The position numbers were made by a program, and so were the translations under genes. 54,548 bases of DNA. Origin: Fimbriimonadales bacterium (GTDB taxonomy: Bacteria > Armatimonadota > Fimbriimonadia > Fimbriimonadales > Fimbriimonadaceae). Below are positions 33,801 to 41,322 of this stretch, piece by piece. The notes beneath the pieces are model-generated. The model ran no database searches, was not told the origin of the DNA, and worked only from the letters and a program-made list of their open reading frames with translations. The stretch is taken from NCBI GenBank assembly GCA_026418055.1, contig JAOACB010000015.1, forward strand, positions 1 to 54,548, written 5' to 3'. The first letter of the stretch is position 1. The number at the start of each line of letters is the position of its first letter.

Positions 33801-34135
33801 TTCCCGAGATCCCGCCGCGGGACGAGAACACGATCCAGATCGATGCCGCTGACTTCGACGTTCCCATCGTGAAGTTCCTGGACTGGATGGAAGGCGCCAA
33901 CGCGGATGACTTCGCCGAGGACCTCTTGCTGCGGTTCCGATCCGTGGAGGAGAGCGAGGAACCCGATCAGCCGGAGCCTCCCGCGCCGACTCCGGGCTCA
34001 AAGAGGAGGCGACGCCGGAAGTCCTCGCAAGAGCGCAAGCTCGCCACGGAAGAGACCCAAACCCGGGAAGCCCCGGATCTTCTCGATCCGGATGGCACGC
34101 TCGGTCTCAACGTGATCTTCCGTCACAGGGAGTGA
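30875..34135 (+). CDS. Cytoplasmic glycoside-hydrolase-like protein (GH42-like barrel) with disordered charged ends
   Basis: 1086 aa with no signal peptide. Residues 1-270 are disordered, mixing acidic and basic tracts (VKRVRRRTKK, PKRARRRGPK). From about 275 a TIM-barrel glycosidase pattern appears: VPPIVFFGQA, GIHLHSLLVEF, LGLHLDRGEWF with Glu423 as candidate acid/base, the FRRWAQKRYLGDVVALRAAW segment usual in GH42-like proteins, and FLSEEDYRT with Glu594 or Glu595 as candidate nucleophile. A middle region resembles the trimerisation domain, and the C-terminus is again basic (SKRRRRRKSS). The barrel call is from motifs only. Cytoplasmic location and nucleic-acid-like basic tails are unusual for a glycosidase. 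It precedes era by four bases. Confidence 0.65.
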   Translation: MPRKKLKTDEPSSEQEPTQAETTAEPTESEPTSLIEIIKEKVKRVRRRTKKSDPEAVQERDDAPEAEVAANREAQQVEPVPVDALSSPEPEQTQAIQERPKRARRRGPKAPREGASAASAPAAVPVASVPEGGAGAATEASEHPSPAEETVGAQQVAPDLVALLLDGETFPNITWRQPRRTEKVATPTPPVPESKQAPRRSRRQRNNGEASEKPITALDALQPQPKPRARERKPHKATEPQTVAPAKPEPLIPPRPPIPTPPQAPQIVTKDGNPMLVVGGRAVPPIVFFGQAADERKARNVFEEIAMAGEAGIHLHSLLVEFAPDPTAVEDAVRMAAFLLKKTLEADPEARVLFRVLFVAPHGWQEKFPDARYSLQNGKLAEPSVCDDAYWSMVKDCLAEFVRSLRALPTADRILGLHLDRGEWFNPSGAGYDCSNAARNLFRRWAQKRYLGDVVALRAAWFDGRVDFENLDVPPYQPPTPHRDKFVRSDRKDRRWVDYHLFLSDATAARLADLAYAVKEASEGWFLVGVSYGYTFEWSHADSGHLSLGKILRTREIDYIAGPPSYRNRGPGGSAPFPCPIDSFNLNGKLFLSEEDYRTSLGEPSDPDDFNPVIRTPQALEAVHWRGAGAALCHSHGVCWMDLRGNGWLKTASVWQRARRFRDCLQLGMVAPVSEPEVAVFIDERALAYLVDARAFEVLVQNVREAVLRSGLSVGFYLLSDLAHRESFPESKLYIFLNAWDIRQELRSAIKQRLQRDDKVLFWLYVAGLFESGRDSLDRAREVTGIALRPQPFSSRTGTTVNPTFKRNPLCQAFAASEQSAHTLLEPSYCGIAEDAIELGEYTQTGLASFLLKEFGKDREPSQRWKSVFLGEPIVTPGLVRALGQLAGAHVWSFQDDVIHVRPPFLMVHCSGTGARTLAMPGRWGVYNLLAREWVAEETTSLRFYGQDGSSHLFLIGPKTEIEHLLNTDFDQALAFPEIPPRDENTIQIDAADFDVPIVKFLDWMEGANADDFAEDLLLRFRSVEESEEPDQPEPPAPTPGSKRRRRRKSSQERKLATEETQTREAPDLLDPDGTLGLNVIFRHRE

Positions 34136-34139
34136 GGGG

Positions 34140-35045
34140 ATGGCGTTCCGCAGCGGCCGCGTGGCTTTGATCGGCAAGCCCAACGCCGGCAAGAGCACTT
34201 TGCTGAATCGAATGGTGGGCCAGAAGGTCTCCATCGTGAGCAACAAGGCTCAGACCACGCGGCGAAGGGTTCTCGGCATCCTCACCACGCCCGAGTACCA
34301 GGTGGCCTTCGTGGACACTCCCGGCGTTCACGAGCCGCACACGCGGCTCGGCCGAGCGATGGTGGAGGCCGCGCGAAACAGCCTGACCGAGGTCGATCTG
34401 ATCGTCTTCGTGGCGGACGGTTCCAAGCGCCCCGACAACGACGATGCCGAGATCATCCGGATGGTCCATTCGGTTCCGAAGCCTCGAAGGGTCCCGGTGC
34501 TCGTTTGCGTGAACAAGATGGACCGCCTGCGGCCGGAGCATGTGCAGCGAACGGTCGACCACTTCGTTCAAGCCTTGGACGCGGAGGACTTTATGCTGAC
34601 CGTTGCTACGGACGGACAGAACGTCGACAAGCTGCTGCGACAGATCGTGGATCGGCTGCCTGAGGGTCCTCCTCTCTACGACGAGGACGAGTTCACGGAC
34701 CAGTCCTCCCGCTTCATGGCGGCGGAACTCGTTCGCGAGAAGGTACTGCAGGCCACAAGGCAGGAGGTGCCTCACGCCACGGCCGTGGTGGTGGACGCTT
34801 GGGACGAGCCCAACGACCCCGATGGCCTCGTCTCCATCTCTGCATCGATCATCGTCGAGAAGGAGAGCCAGAAAGCCATCCTGATCGGGCGGCAGGGGCG
34901 GTTCATCAAAGCGATCGGCACCAAGGCGCGACAGGAGATCGAGCAGTTGCTCGGCCGAAGGGTGTTCCTCGAGCTGTTCGTAAAAGTGCGCGAGGATTGG
35001 CGCATGAGTCCGCGCATGCTCCACGAGCTGGAGTACCTGGAGTGA
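34140..35045 (+). CDS. era: GTPase Era
   Basis: 301 aa, full length. Ribosome-assembly GTPase binding 16S rRNA. G1 GKPNAGKS (12-19), G2 region QTTRRRVLGI, G3 DTPGVHEP, G4 NKMD, and a C-terminal KH domain with AILIGRQGRFIKAIGTKARQEIE. ATG at 34140 follows GAGGGG. Located after the glycosidase-like gene and coupled to the ZipA-like gene by a GTGA overlap. Confidence 0.97.
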   Translation: MAFRSGRVALIGKPNAGKSTLLNRMVGQKVSIVSNKAQTTRRRVLGILTTPEYQVAFVDTPGVHEPHTRLGRAMVEAARNSLTEVDLIVFVADGSKRPDNDDAEIIRMVHSVPKPRRVPVLVCVNKMDRLRPEHVQRTVDHFVQALDAEDFMLTVATDGQNVDKLLRQIVDRLPEGPPLYDEDEFTDQSSRFMAAELVREKVLQATRQEVPHATAVVVDAWDEPNDPDGLVSISASIIVEKESQKAILIGRQGRFIKAIGTKARQEIEQLLGRRVFLELFVKVREDWRMSPRMLHELEYLE

Positions 35046-35890
35046 CCCTCCCCTTGTTCAGCGGCAGCCCAGGGGCCTCAGGGCCGCGAAGCATGGCCCA
35101 ATTCATCGTGGAGCTCGTCGGTCCTCGCCCGGCTCCAGGCGTGTGGGCTCGCGAGGCGTTGCAGCACCCGTGGTTCGGCGCGCTGGGGGAGCCCGAGGTG
35201 TACTGCATGGACGCGGGGGACCGATTCTGGCGCACCATGACGGTGCGGGATGCCGCGGCTAGCTACGACTCGCTCGCTCTCGCTTGGCGGTACCTCGATC
35301 GTCGTGGGAGGCTCACCGGGCGGTCCGCCGAGCGCCTGTACCACACGGCCGAGCGGTTCGCCTCTCGCTTGGAGCGGGTGGCCATGCCCTTGCTGCCGCC
35401 TGAGCACGTGGATGCTCACGTCCGCCTCTTGGAGGAGCTCCGAGAGCGCCTCGACGTGATGATCGCCCTGACCGTTCGTCCGACGAGCGGGTGGTTCGAG
35501 CCTGCGAGTGTTGCTCGCGTCTTGGAGACCCTCGGCTATCGCGAGAGCCCGACCGGCTGGGGCTTGTTCGTTGGAGCTTGGCCCGAAGCGCTCGTGGAAG
35601 CGGCGGCGGACTACGATCCCTCCGAGGGCCCCTCGAAGATCCTCGCGATCGACCTTGGATTGCGGGTCTCTCGCAACCCCGACCCCTTGTGGTCGCTGGA
35701 CCGGATGCACGAGACGGTCTCGACGCTGGCCACCCATCGCAATTGCCTGGCGGTGGATGACGACGGTCAGCTGGTGGACGCCGCACGCATGGAGTGGATT
35801 CGCCGACAGGCCGCCGAGGTGGTGCGCGAGCTGAAAGACAGAGGGCTCCCAGCTGGCTCGCCGGAGGCCCTCATGGTGTTTCCCGATTGA
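35042..35890 (+). CDS. Soluble protein with ZipA-like C-terminal domain
   Basis: 282 aa. GTG at 35042 overlaps the era stop and has GGAG eight bases upstream. ATG at 35093 (MAQFIVEL) is an alternative with a weaker site. Residues about 136-272 align by pattern with the FtsZ-binding domain of E. coli ZipA: a strand plus helix VMIALTVRP..FEPASVARVLETLGYRES, a later strand KILAIDLGL, then SLDRMHETVSTLATHRNCLAVDDDGQLVDAARMEWIRRQAAEVVRELK, parallel to ZipA [39 protein letters not shown]. There is no membrane helix. The N-terminal 120 residues are unrecognised. The match is by eye and needs a profile search. Confidence 0.55.
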   Translation: MTLPLFSGSPGASGPRSMAQFIVELVGPRPAPGVWAREALQHPWFGALGEPEVYCMDAGDRFWRTMTVRDAAASYDSLALAWRYLDRRGRLTGRSAERLYHTAERFASRLERVAMPLLPPEHVDAHVRLLEELRERLDVMIALTVRPTSGWFEPASVARVLETLGYRESPTGWGLFVGAWPEALVEAAADYDPSEGPSKILAIDLGLRVSRNPDPLWSLDRMHETVSTLATHRNCLAVDDDGQLVDAARMEWIRRQAAEVVRELKDRGLPAGSPEALMVFPD

Positions 35891-35891
35891 G

Positions 35892-35907
35892 CGAGCCTTA
35901 GGGCTCG
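35892..35907. terminator. Short hairpin between convergent genes
   Basis: CGAGCC-TTAG-GGCTCG: 6-bp perfect stem with a 4-base loop that overlaps the SecDF stop codon, just after the ZipA-like gene's stop. It could serve both directions; no T-run. Confidence 0.4.
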
Positions 35908-38438
35908 TCGTCCAACTCGCGCACCCCTTTCCGAGCGTCCGACGCGCGCCGCCGTCGGCGAACCTGCGAGAACTGTCCCGCGCCGGTCTCGAGGTCTGCC
36001 GTCGCCGGCGCATCCACCGAAGCCGTAGGACGAACGATTCGCTGAGCGAACTGCTGCTCCTTCGTGGTGATGGCGACCAAGCCCGCATCCTCCCCCTTCC
36101 TGCGCATGATCCACCGGTCGATGCCGTACAGCGCCGGCGAGGCGATGAAGATCGACGAGTAGGTTCCGAACACGATGCCCACGAGCATCGTGAGGTTGAA
36201 GAACTTCAGGTCCGTCGTCGAGGAGCCCCAGATCAGCAGCACTGCCAGCGTGAGGATCACCGTGAAGGAAGTGTTGATCGAGCGCGCGAAAGACTGCGTG
36301 ATCGAGCGGTTCACCAAGTTCTCGAAAGACTCCCCCGCGTGGGGACGCCTCAGGTTCTCGCGGATTCGGTCGAAGATGACGATGGTGTCGTGCGTGGAGA
36401 AACCGATCATCGTCAGCACCGCGGTGATGAACAGCGCGCTGATCTGCCAGTTGGCGAGGTAGCCGACCAAACCCGCCATGCCGAGCACGATCAACGTGTC
36501 GTGAACGAGCGCCACGATGGTGGCGGCGCTGAACCGCAGCCCCGTGACGAATCCACCCATGGCGATGCCGAAGCGGATCGCCAGGTACACCACGATCAGC
36601 AGGGCGCTGTAGATCACGCCGAGGATCGCGTTCTGCACGGTCTCGCGCTGAACCGTCGGGCCGACTTTGGTGAACTCGGCCACGTCGTCCTTCGTGAAGC
36701 CCGCCTTCTCGGCTAGCTGCCCGAGAGCAGCCTCGCCAGCCTCCTCGAGTTCCGGCGTCCCCGGAACGGTCACGCTGGCCAGCCTCTGCTCGGGAAGCAC
36801 CTTAACCGTGCCGCCGCGCACTCCGTTCCTCTCCAGGGTGGCGGAGATCTGGTTCGACGTCAGGTTGCGATCGCCGAGCTTGAAGTTGATCTCGTAACCG
36901 CCTTGGAACTCCACGTTCGGCTTGATGCCACCCATGCCGATGAACACCAAGCCGATCAGGATCGCCGCCACCGAGAAGCTGATGTACTTCCTCCAGTTCG
37001 CGATCACCTGCAGGGGCTTGTGCTCGGCGGACTTCTCGATGGACTCCCCGAACCATTGGCGGTTGAGCCCGTACCACTTGGGATCGGCGCCGATCCCGGA
37101 CCCTACGAAGAACACCAACAGCGAGCGGGTGACCGTCACGGCAGTGAACAGCGAGATCGCCACACCGATGATCAGCGTGCTCGCGAAACCCTTCACCGGA
37201 CCCGTGCCCAGCGTCGCGAGCACCAGCGACGTGAGGATCGTGCAGGCATTCGAGTCGACGATCGCCGGCAACGCCCGTTTGAACCCAAGGTGGATCGCCC
37301 GGTGCAAGGGTTGCCCTCCCCGCATCTCCTCCTTCATCCGTTCGAACACCAGGATGTTCGCATCGACGGCCATTCCCACCGAGACGATGAAGGCGGCGAT
37401 CGCAGCGAGCGAGAAGGTCGCCCCCAACATCTTCAGAACGGTGAGGACGAACAGCGCATACAGGAACAGCGCCAGCAGGGCGACGAACCCCGGGAAGACG
37501 TAGTAGAGCAACAGGAAAAGGGAGATCGCTACGAACGATGCGATCCCGGCCCGAACAATGTTGTCCAGAGCCTGCGCCCCGATCGTCGGGTCCACCTTCT
37601 GGCTGCTGAGCTCCTTCAGGTCGACCGGCAGGGCGCCGGAGTTCAGGAGCTCGACGAGCTTCTTCACCCACTCCGTCTCGAAGTTGCCTTGGATGACGCC
37701 CTCTTCCCGGATGATCGCGCCTTGCTCGAGCGGAGCGATGCTGATCACTTGGTTGTCCAAGACGGCGGCCAGCTGCTCGCGGCGGTTTTGGTAGCGCCGA
37801 GTCCAGCGTTCGATCTTCGGCGCACCCGTGGCCGAGAAGCGCATGCCCGGGATGAACCCGGTGCCGCGGGGATTCGGCTGAACCCTGGCTTCAGCGAGGT
37901 CGTCGCCCTGCAGGATCAGGTCCCAGCCTCTGATGACCTCGAGATACTCCGGCGTGCCTGGCTCAATGGGTTTCTGCTCGGGGTCGAACCGACGGTAGAA
38001 CGTGTAAACCTTGGTTCCGCCGACGTTCACCTCGGGACCGACCTCGTAGCGCCTTTGCGCCAGTTCGGTGCTGACGTTCTTCGCGTGGTACCACTTCAGG
38101 CTGGCGGTGGTCGACAGCAGCCTGCGCGCCTGCTCGACATCGGTGAAGCCTGGAATCTCCACGATGAACTGGTCGGTGCCCTTATCCTGGACCGTCCCCT
38201 CGGCGACCCCACCCAGAGCCCCGACACGGTTCTGCAGAATCCGCTTCACGTTGGCACGGATCCTCGCTAGCTCGGTTCTCTGCTCGGGTTTCAGCTCGGC
38301 GATCTGGAACGTGAAGCGTACGCCACCGCGGACGTCTAGGCCGAGGTTGTACTGCGTCCTCGTGTAGAAGAACGCCGACAAGCCGGCGAGCACCAGAACG
38401 GCGAGCAGAAAGAGGTAGCTTTGTGAACGCAACGACAC
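35898..38438 (-). CDS. secDF: Fused protein translocase subunit SecDF
   Basis: 846 aa, SecD followed by SecF in one chain. Uses the proton gradient to pull exported proteins through SecYEG. SecD half: N-terminal helix, GLDVRGGVRF, periplasmic P1 domain, and GMAVDANILVFERMKEEM in the membrane core. SecF half from about residue 480: N-terminal helix, FQGGYEINF, and GFSTHDTIVIFDRIRENLR. The C-terminal tail is cytoplasmic and basic. GTG start follows GGAGG closely. A TATACT lies about 26 bases upstream of the start. Confidence 0.97.
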   Translation of the reverse strand: MSLRSQSYLFLLAVLVLAGLSAFFYTRTQYNLGLDVRGGVRFTFQIAELKPEQRTELARIRANVKRILQNRVGALGGVAEGTVQDKGTDQFIVEIPGFTDVEQARRLLSTTASLKWYHAKNVSTELAQRRYEVGPEVNVGGTKVYTFYRRFDPEQKPIEPGTPEYLEVIRGWDLILQGDDLAEARVQPNPRGTGFIPGMRFSATGAPKIERWTRRYQNRREQLAAVLDNQVISIAPLEQGAIIREEGVIQGNFETEWVKKLVELLNSGALPVDLKELSSQKVDPTIGAQALDNIVRAGIASFVAISLFLLLYYVFPGFVALLALFLYALFVLTVLKMLGATFSLAAIAAFIVSVGMAVDANILVFERMKEEMRGGQPLHRAIHLGFKRALPAIVDSNACTILTSLVLATLGTGPVKGFASTLIIGVAISLFTAVTVTRSLLVFFVGSGIGADPKWYGLNRQWFGESIEKSAEHKPLQVIANWRKYISFSVAAILIGLVFIGMGGIKPNVEFQGGYEINFKLGDRNLTSNQISATLERNGVRGGTVKVLPEQRLASVTVPGTPELEEAGEAALGQLAEKAGFTKDDVAEFTKVGPTVQRETVQNAILGVIYSALLIVVYLAIRFGIAMGGFVTGLRFSAATIVALVHDTLIVLGMAGLVGYLANWQISALFITAVLTMIGFSTHDTIVIFDRIRENLRRPHAGESFENLVNRSITQSFARSINTSFTVILTLAVLLIWGSSTTDLKFFNLTMLVGIVFGTYSSIFIASPALYGIDRWIMRRKGEDAGLVAITTKEQQFAQRIVRPTASVDAPATADLETGAGQFSQVRRRRRASDARKGVRELDDEP

Positions 38439-38464
38439 GCCTCCGGGCGAAAACTGGTCGGCAC

Positions 38465-38496
38465 AGTATACCGAAGCCTTCCGAACGGGGCGTCAA
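38465..38496 (-). promoter_or_regulatory. Candidate promoter of secDF
   Basis: TATACT (38470-38465, 5/6) and TTGACG (38496-38491, 5/6) on the minus strand, but the 20-base spacer is longer than ideal. It sits over the stop codon of the upstream gene, which would let secDF be expressed on its own. Confidence 0.35.
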
Positions 38497-39317
38497 CGAG
38501 CTCCGACCGCCGAGAACCTCCACGCGCCGACGCGCTCTCGGTCCTCCACGATCAATCGCAGCTCGAACCCCTCGGGATGCAGCCTCAGACCGTCCACCGG
38601 CACCTGGATCCAGAACAGAGCGACGTGGCTGCCCCCCAGCAGGGACGGCTTGGCTGGAGGTTCCACCTCCAGCCAAGCAGGAGCGACGGCTAGCGGGTCG
38701 ATCTGCAAGGCCTCGCCGGGCGCGCGGAAGCTCGCCTTCCACGAAGGGCGAATCGGCTCCGGGGTGGTTTGGAAGGGCCATTCCGCCGAGCGAGCGGCCC
38801 GATACCGAGGAACCTGCGCGGGTTCCCAAGGAGGAGCGACAGGGTTCGGTCGGCGCTCCGGTGTTCCGGGGCCGCTCGTCAAGAGCCAGCGGACGGCCTC
38901 CACCCGCCGCGGATCTCCCGGAGCAGCGTCCTCGCCGTCCCAGCCCTTCTTCGGCAAGGCGCAGAGCCGCACGGCGAACGCGAGGTTTCCGTCGAGCTCC
39001 TCTCGGGCCCGCCGCCACCGACGGAGGACCTCCTCCATCGGCCAGCGCCGGCTGGCCCAGAGGTAGCCCAAACGCCTCGACACCATCTTCGGGGAGACCC
39101 AAACGCAGACGTCGGCGGCTCTCCGGATGCGCCCGTCGAACCATCGCGCCAGCACTGCCCGGTCCTCGGCGATGGTCCGTTCGATGCCTTTCCCGGCCTG
39201 CCACAGGGCCGCTCCCTCGCGGAACGCCGCGGGGTCGGGTTCGGACCCGAACACCCAAGGCGCCGCGGTGGCGGCTAGCAGGCCGACGACGGTTGACGAC
39301 AACATCCCCTGCACCAT
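38493..39317 (-). CDS. Exported protein of unknown function
   Basis: 274 aa with a signal peptide (MVQGMLSSTVVGLLAATAAPWVFG). The mature part is rich in Trp, Pro and Arg, ending in a beta-rich stretch (SHVALFWIQVPVDGLRLHPEGFELRLIVED) that may bind ligand. ATG at 39317 has AGGAGG ten bases upstream. The frame extends to a TTG at 39341 but that start lacks such a site. No family recognised. Divergent from the dihydroorotase-like gene. Confidence 0.7.
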   Translation of the reverse strand: MVQGMLSSTVVGLLAATAAPWVFGSEPDPAAFREGAALWQAGKGIERTIAEDRAVLARWFDGRIRRAADVCVWVSPKMVSRRLGYLWASRRWPMEEVLRRWRRAREELDGNLAFAVRLCALPKKGWDGEDAAPGDPRRVEAVRWLLTSGPGTPERRPNPVAPPWEPAQVPRYRAARSAEWPFQTTPEPIRPSWKASFRAPGEALQIDPLAVAPAWLEVEPPAKPSLLGGSHVALFWIQVPVDGLRLHPEGFELRLIVEDRERVGAWRFSAVGAR

Positions 39318-39347
39318 TGTCGGCACACCCTCCTGCCACAATCAGCC

Positions 39348-40676
39348 GTGCTCTACGATGTTCTCATCCGCGACGCCGTCGTTTGGTCGTCCGAAGGAGG
39401 CCGGCGCACGGACGTCGCCTTCGCCGACGGCTTGGTGGCAGAGGTGGGTGACCTGGGCGGGAGGCGAGCGCGTCAGGAGGTGGATGCCGCCGGCAGCTGG
39501 CTTCTGCCCGGGGCGATCGACACCCAGGTTCACTTCCGCGAGCCCGGCGCCGAGCACAAGGAGGACCTGGAGACGGGCAGCCGGGCCGCCGTGCTCGGCG
39601 GCGTGACCGCTTTCTTCGACATGCCCAACACGGCGCCGGCGACCACCTCGGCTGAGGCCCTGCGAGACAAGCTGGACCGTGCCGCGGCGCGCAGCCACGC
39701 CCATTACGCCTTTTACGTCGGAGCGACGGCCGAGAACGCTTCCCGGCTGCCCGAGCTGGAGCGCCTCCCGGGCTGCTGCGGAGTGAAGGTGTTCATGGGC
39801 AGCTCCACCGGCGACCTGCTCGTGGAGGACGACGAAACCCTAGAGGCCGTTCTGCGCAACGGTTCCACCAGGGTGGCGGTGCACGCGGAGGACGAGCCGA
39901 GGCTGAGGGAGCGGCGCGCCATCGCCACCGAGCGGGCGGACCCTTCGGCGCATCCCGAGTGGAGGGACGTGGAATCCGCGCTCCGAGCGACGCGCAGGCT
40001 GCTCGCGCTCGCGGAGCTCACGGGCCGCCCGGTGCATCTCCTCCATGTCAGCACGGGAGACGAAGCCAGGCTCGTGGCCGAAGCCAAGAGCCGTGGGCTC
40101 GCCCTCACCGCCGAAGTCACCCCTCAACACCTGTGTCTCTACGCACCCGACTGTTACGAGCGCTTGGGAACACGTGCCCAGATGAACCCTCCCATCCGGG
40201 ACTCTTGGCACCAGTCGTGCCTGCGTTCGGCCCTGCTCGACGGAGTCTTCGACATCGTAGGCAGCGACCACGCGCCGCACACTCTGGAGGAAAAGGCCCA
40301 GCCGTACCCCAAGTCTCCCAGCGGCATGCCGGGAGTCCAGACGCTGCTGCCCTGCCTGCTCAACCTTTGCTGGGAGGGCTTTCTCTCGCCGGAGCTGGTG
40401 GTCCGACTGGTGTGCGAGGCGCCTGCCGAGATCTTCGGAGTGCGCGGCAAGGGAAGGCTGAGTCCGGGCTTCGACGCCGACGCAGTGCTGGTCGACCCAA
40501 ACGAGGGGCGCGTGGTGGAGCGGTCGATGCTGGCCTCCAAGTGCGGGTGGAGCCCCTTCGAAGGGGAGCTGCTGTTCGGCTGGCCGCAGATGGTTTGGGT
40601 GAAGGGCCGCCTCGTCGTGGCCGAAGAGCGCATCGTCGACGGTCCGTTCGGCGAGATGCTGCGATTCGACCGATGA
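39348..40676 (+). CDS. Dihydroorotase-like amidohydrolase
   Basis: 442 aa. Amidohydrolase barrel of the class I dihydroorotase/allantoinase group. Metal-site motifs: DTQVHFREPG (58-67), GVKVFMGSSTGD with the lysine that is usually carboxylated, AHAEDE, LLHVSTGD, and GSDHAPHT. The usual DxHxH motif reads DTQVH, so the first metal His is Gln60; I recall other proteins labelled dihydroorotase with the same DxQVHFREPG form. It may be PyrC (carbamoyl-aspartate to dihydroorotate) or a hydantoinase-type paralog. GTG start with a -10-like CACAAT five bases upstream. No other pyr gene is adjacent. Confidence 0.75.
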   Translation: MLYDVLIRDAVVWSSEGGRRTDVAFADGLVAEVGDLGGRRARQEVDAAGSWLLPGAIDTQVHFREPGAEHKEDLETGSRAAVLGGVTAFFDMPNTAPATTSAEALRDKLDRAAARSHAHYAFYVGATAENASRLPELERLPGCCGVKVFMGSSTGDLLVEDDETLEAVLRNGSTRVAVHAEDEPRLRERRAIATERADPSAHPEWRDVESALRATRRLLALAELTGRPVHLLHVSTGDEARLVAEAKSRGLALTAEVTPQHLCLYAPDCYERLGTRAQMNPPIRDSWHQSCLRSALLDGVFDIVGSDHAPHTLEEKAQPYPKSPSGMPGVQTLLPCLLNLCWEGFLSPELVVRLVCEAPAEIFGVRGKGRLSPGFDADAVLVDPNEGRVVERSMLASKCGWSPFEGELLFGWPQMVWVKGRLVVAEERIVDGPFGEMLRFDR

Positions 40677-40698
40677 GCAAGCGGTTGCCCGGTCGGTG

Positions 40699-40704
40699 TA
40701 TCCT
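40699..40704 (+). promoter_or_regulatory. -10-like hexamer of gpmA
   Basis: TATCCT six bases before ATG 40711, with no spaced ribosome binding site. Fits the leaderless pattern of this window. Confidence 0.35.
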
Positions 40705-40710
40705 CAGGGC

Positions 40711-41316
40711 ATGCCCAAACTGGTTCTCGTCCGTCATGGCCAGTCCCTTTGGAACCTGGAGAATCGCTTCACGGGATGGGTCGACGTCCCGTTGACGGAG
40801 CTCGGCGAGCAGGAGGCTCGGCAAGCCGGCGAGCGTCTCAAGGGGATGCACTTCGATGTCGCTTACACCAGCGCCTTGACGCGCGCCCAGCGGACCCTCG
40901 ACATCATCCTCGAAACCATGGGGGTGCGCATCCCGATCATTCGCGATCAGGCGTTGAACGAGCGACACTACGGAGACCTGCAGGGCTTGAACAAGGCGGA
41001 GACGGCGAAGAGGTACGGCGACGAGCAGGTCCATCTCTGGCGCCGCAGCTACGACGTCCCGCCGCCGAATGGAGAGGCGCTCAAGAACACGGCGGAGCGA
41101 ACCCTCCCGTTCTTCGAGCGCGCGATCCTCGGCGACATCAAGCAGGGTAAGAACGTCCTCGTCGTCGCGCACGGGAATTCCAACCGCTCGATCGTGATGA
41201 AACTCGATAACCTCTCGGAGAAGGAGGTCCTGGACCTCAACCTCGACACCGGAGTGCCGCTGGTCTACGAGATGTCCACCGCGGGCGAGGTGCTCTCGAA
41301 GACGGTCCTCCAGTAA
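40711..41316 (+). CDS. gpmA: 2,3-bisphosphoglycerate-dependent phosphoglycerate mutase
   Basis: 201 aa. Interconverts 3- and 2-phosphoglycerate in glycolysis. LVRHGQSLWNLENRFTGWVDVPLTELG gives the phosphohistidine (His9) and substrate loop. NERHYGDLQGLNKAETAKRYG and a late VVAHGNSNRS supply the second His and remaining active-site residues. The length and RHYGDLQGLNK motif mark GpmA rather than a generic histidine phosphatase. 34 bases after the dihydroorotase-like gene. Confidence 0.95.
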   Translation: MPKLVLVRHGQSLWNLENRFTGWVDVPLTELGEQEARQAGERLKGMHFDVAYTSALTRAQRTLDIILETMGVRIPIIRDQALNERHYGDLQGLNKAETAKRYGDEQVHLWRRSYDVPPPNGEALKNTAERTLPFFERAILGDIKQGKNVLVVAHGNSNRSIVMKLDNLSEKEVLDLNLDTGVPLVYEMSTAGEVLSKTVLQ

Positions 41317-41322
41317 CGACGG

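Noticed and set aside
38465-38496. Strong sigma-70 promoter for secDF
   Set aside because: The hexamers are good but the 20-base spacer is poor, so it is kept only as a weak candidate.
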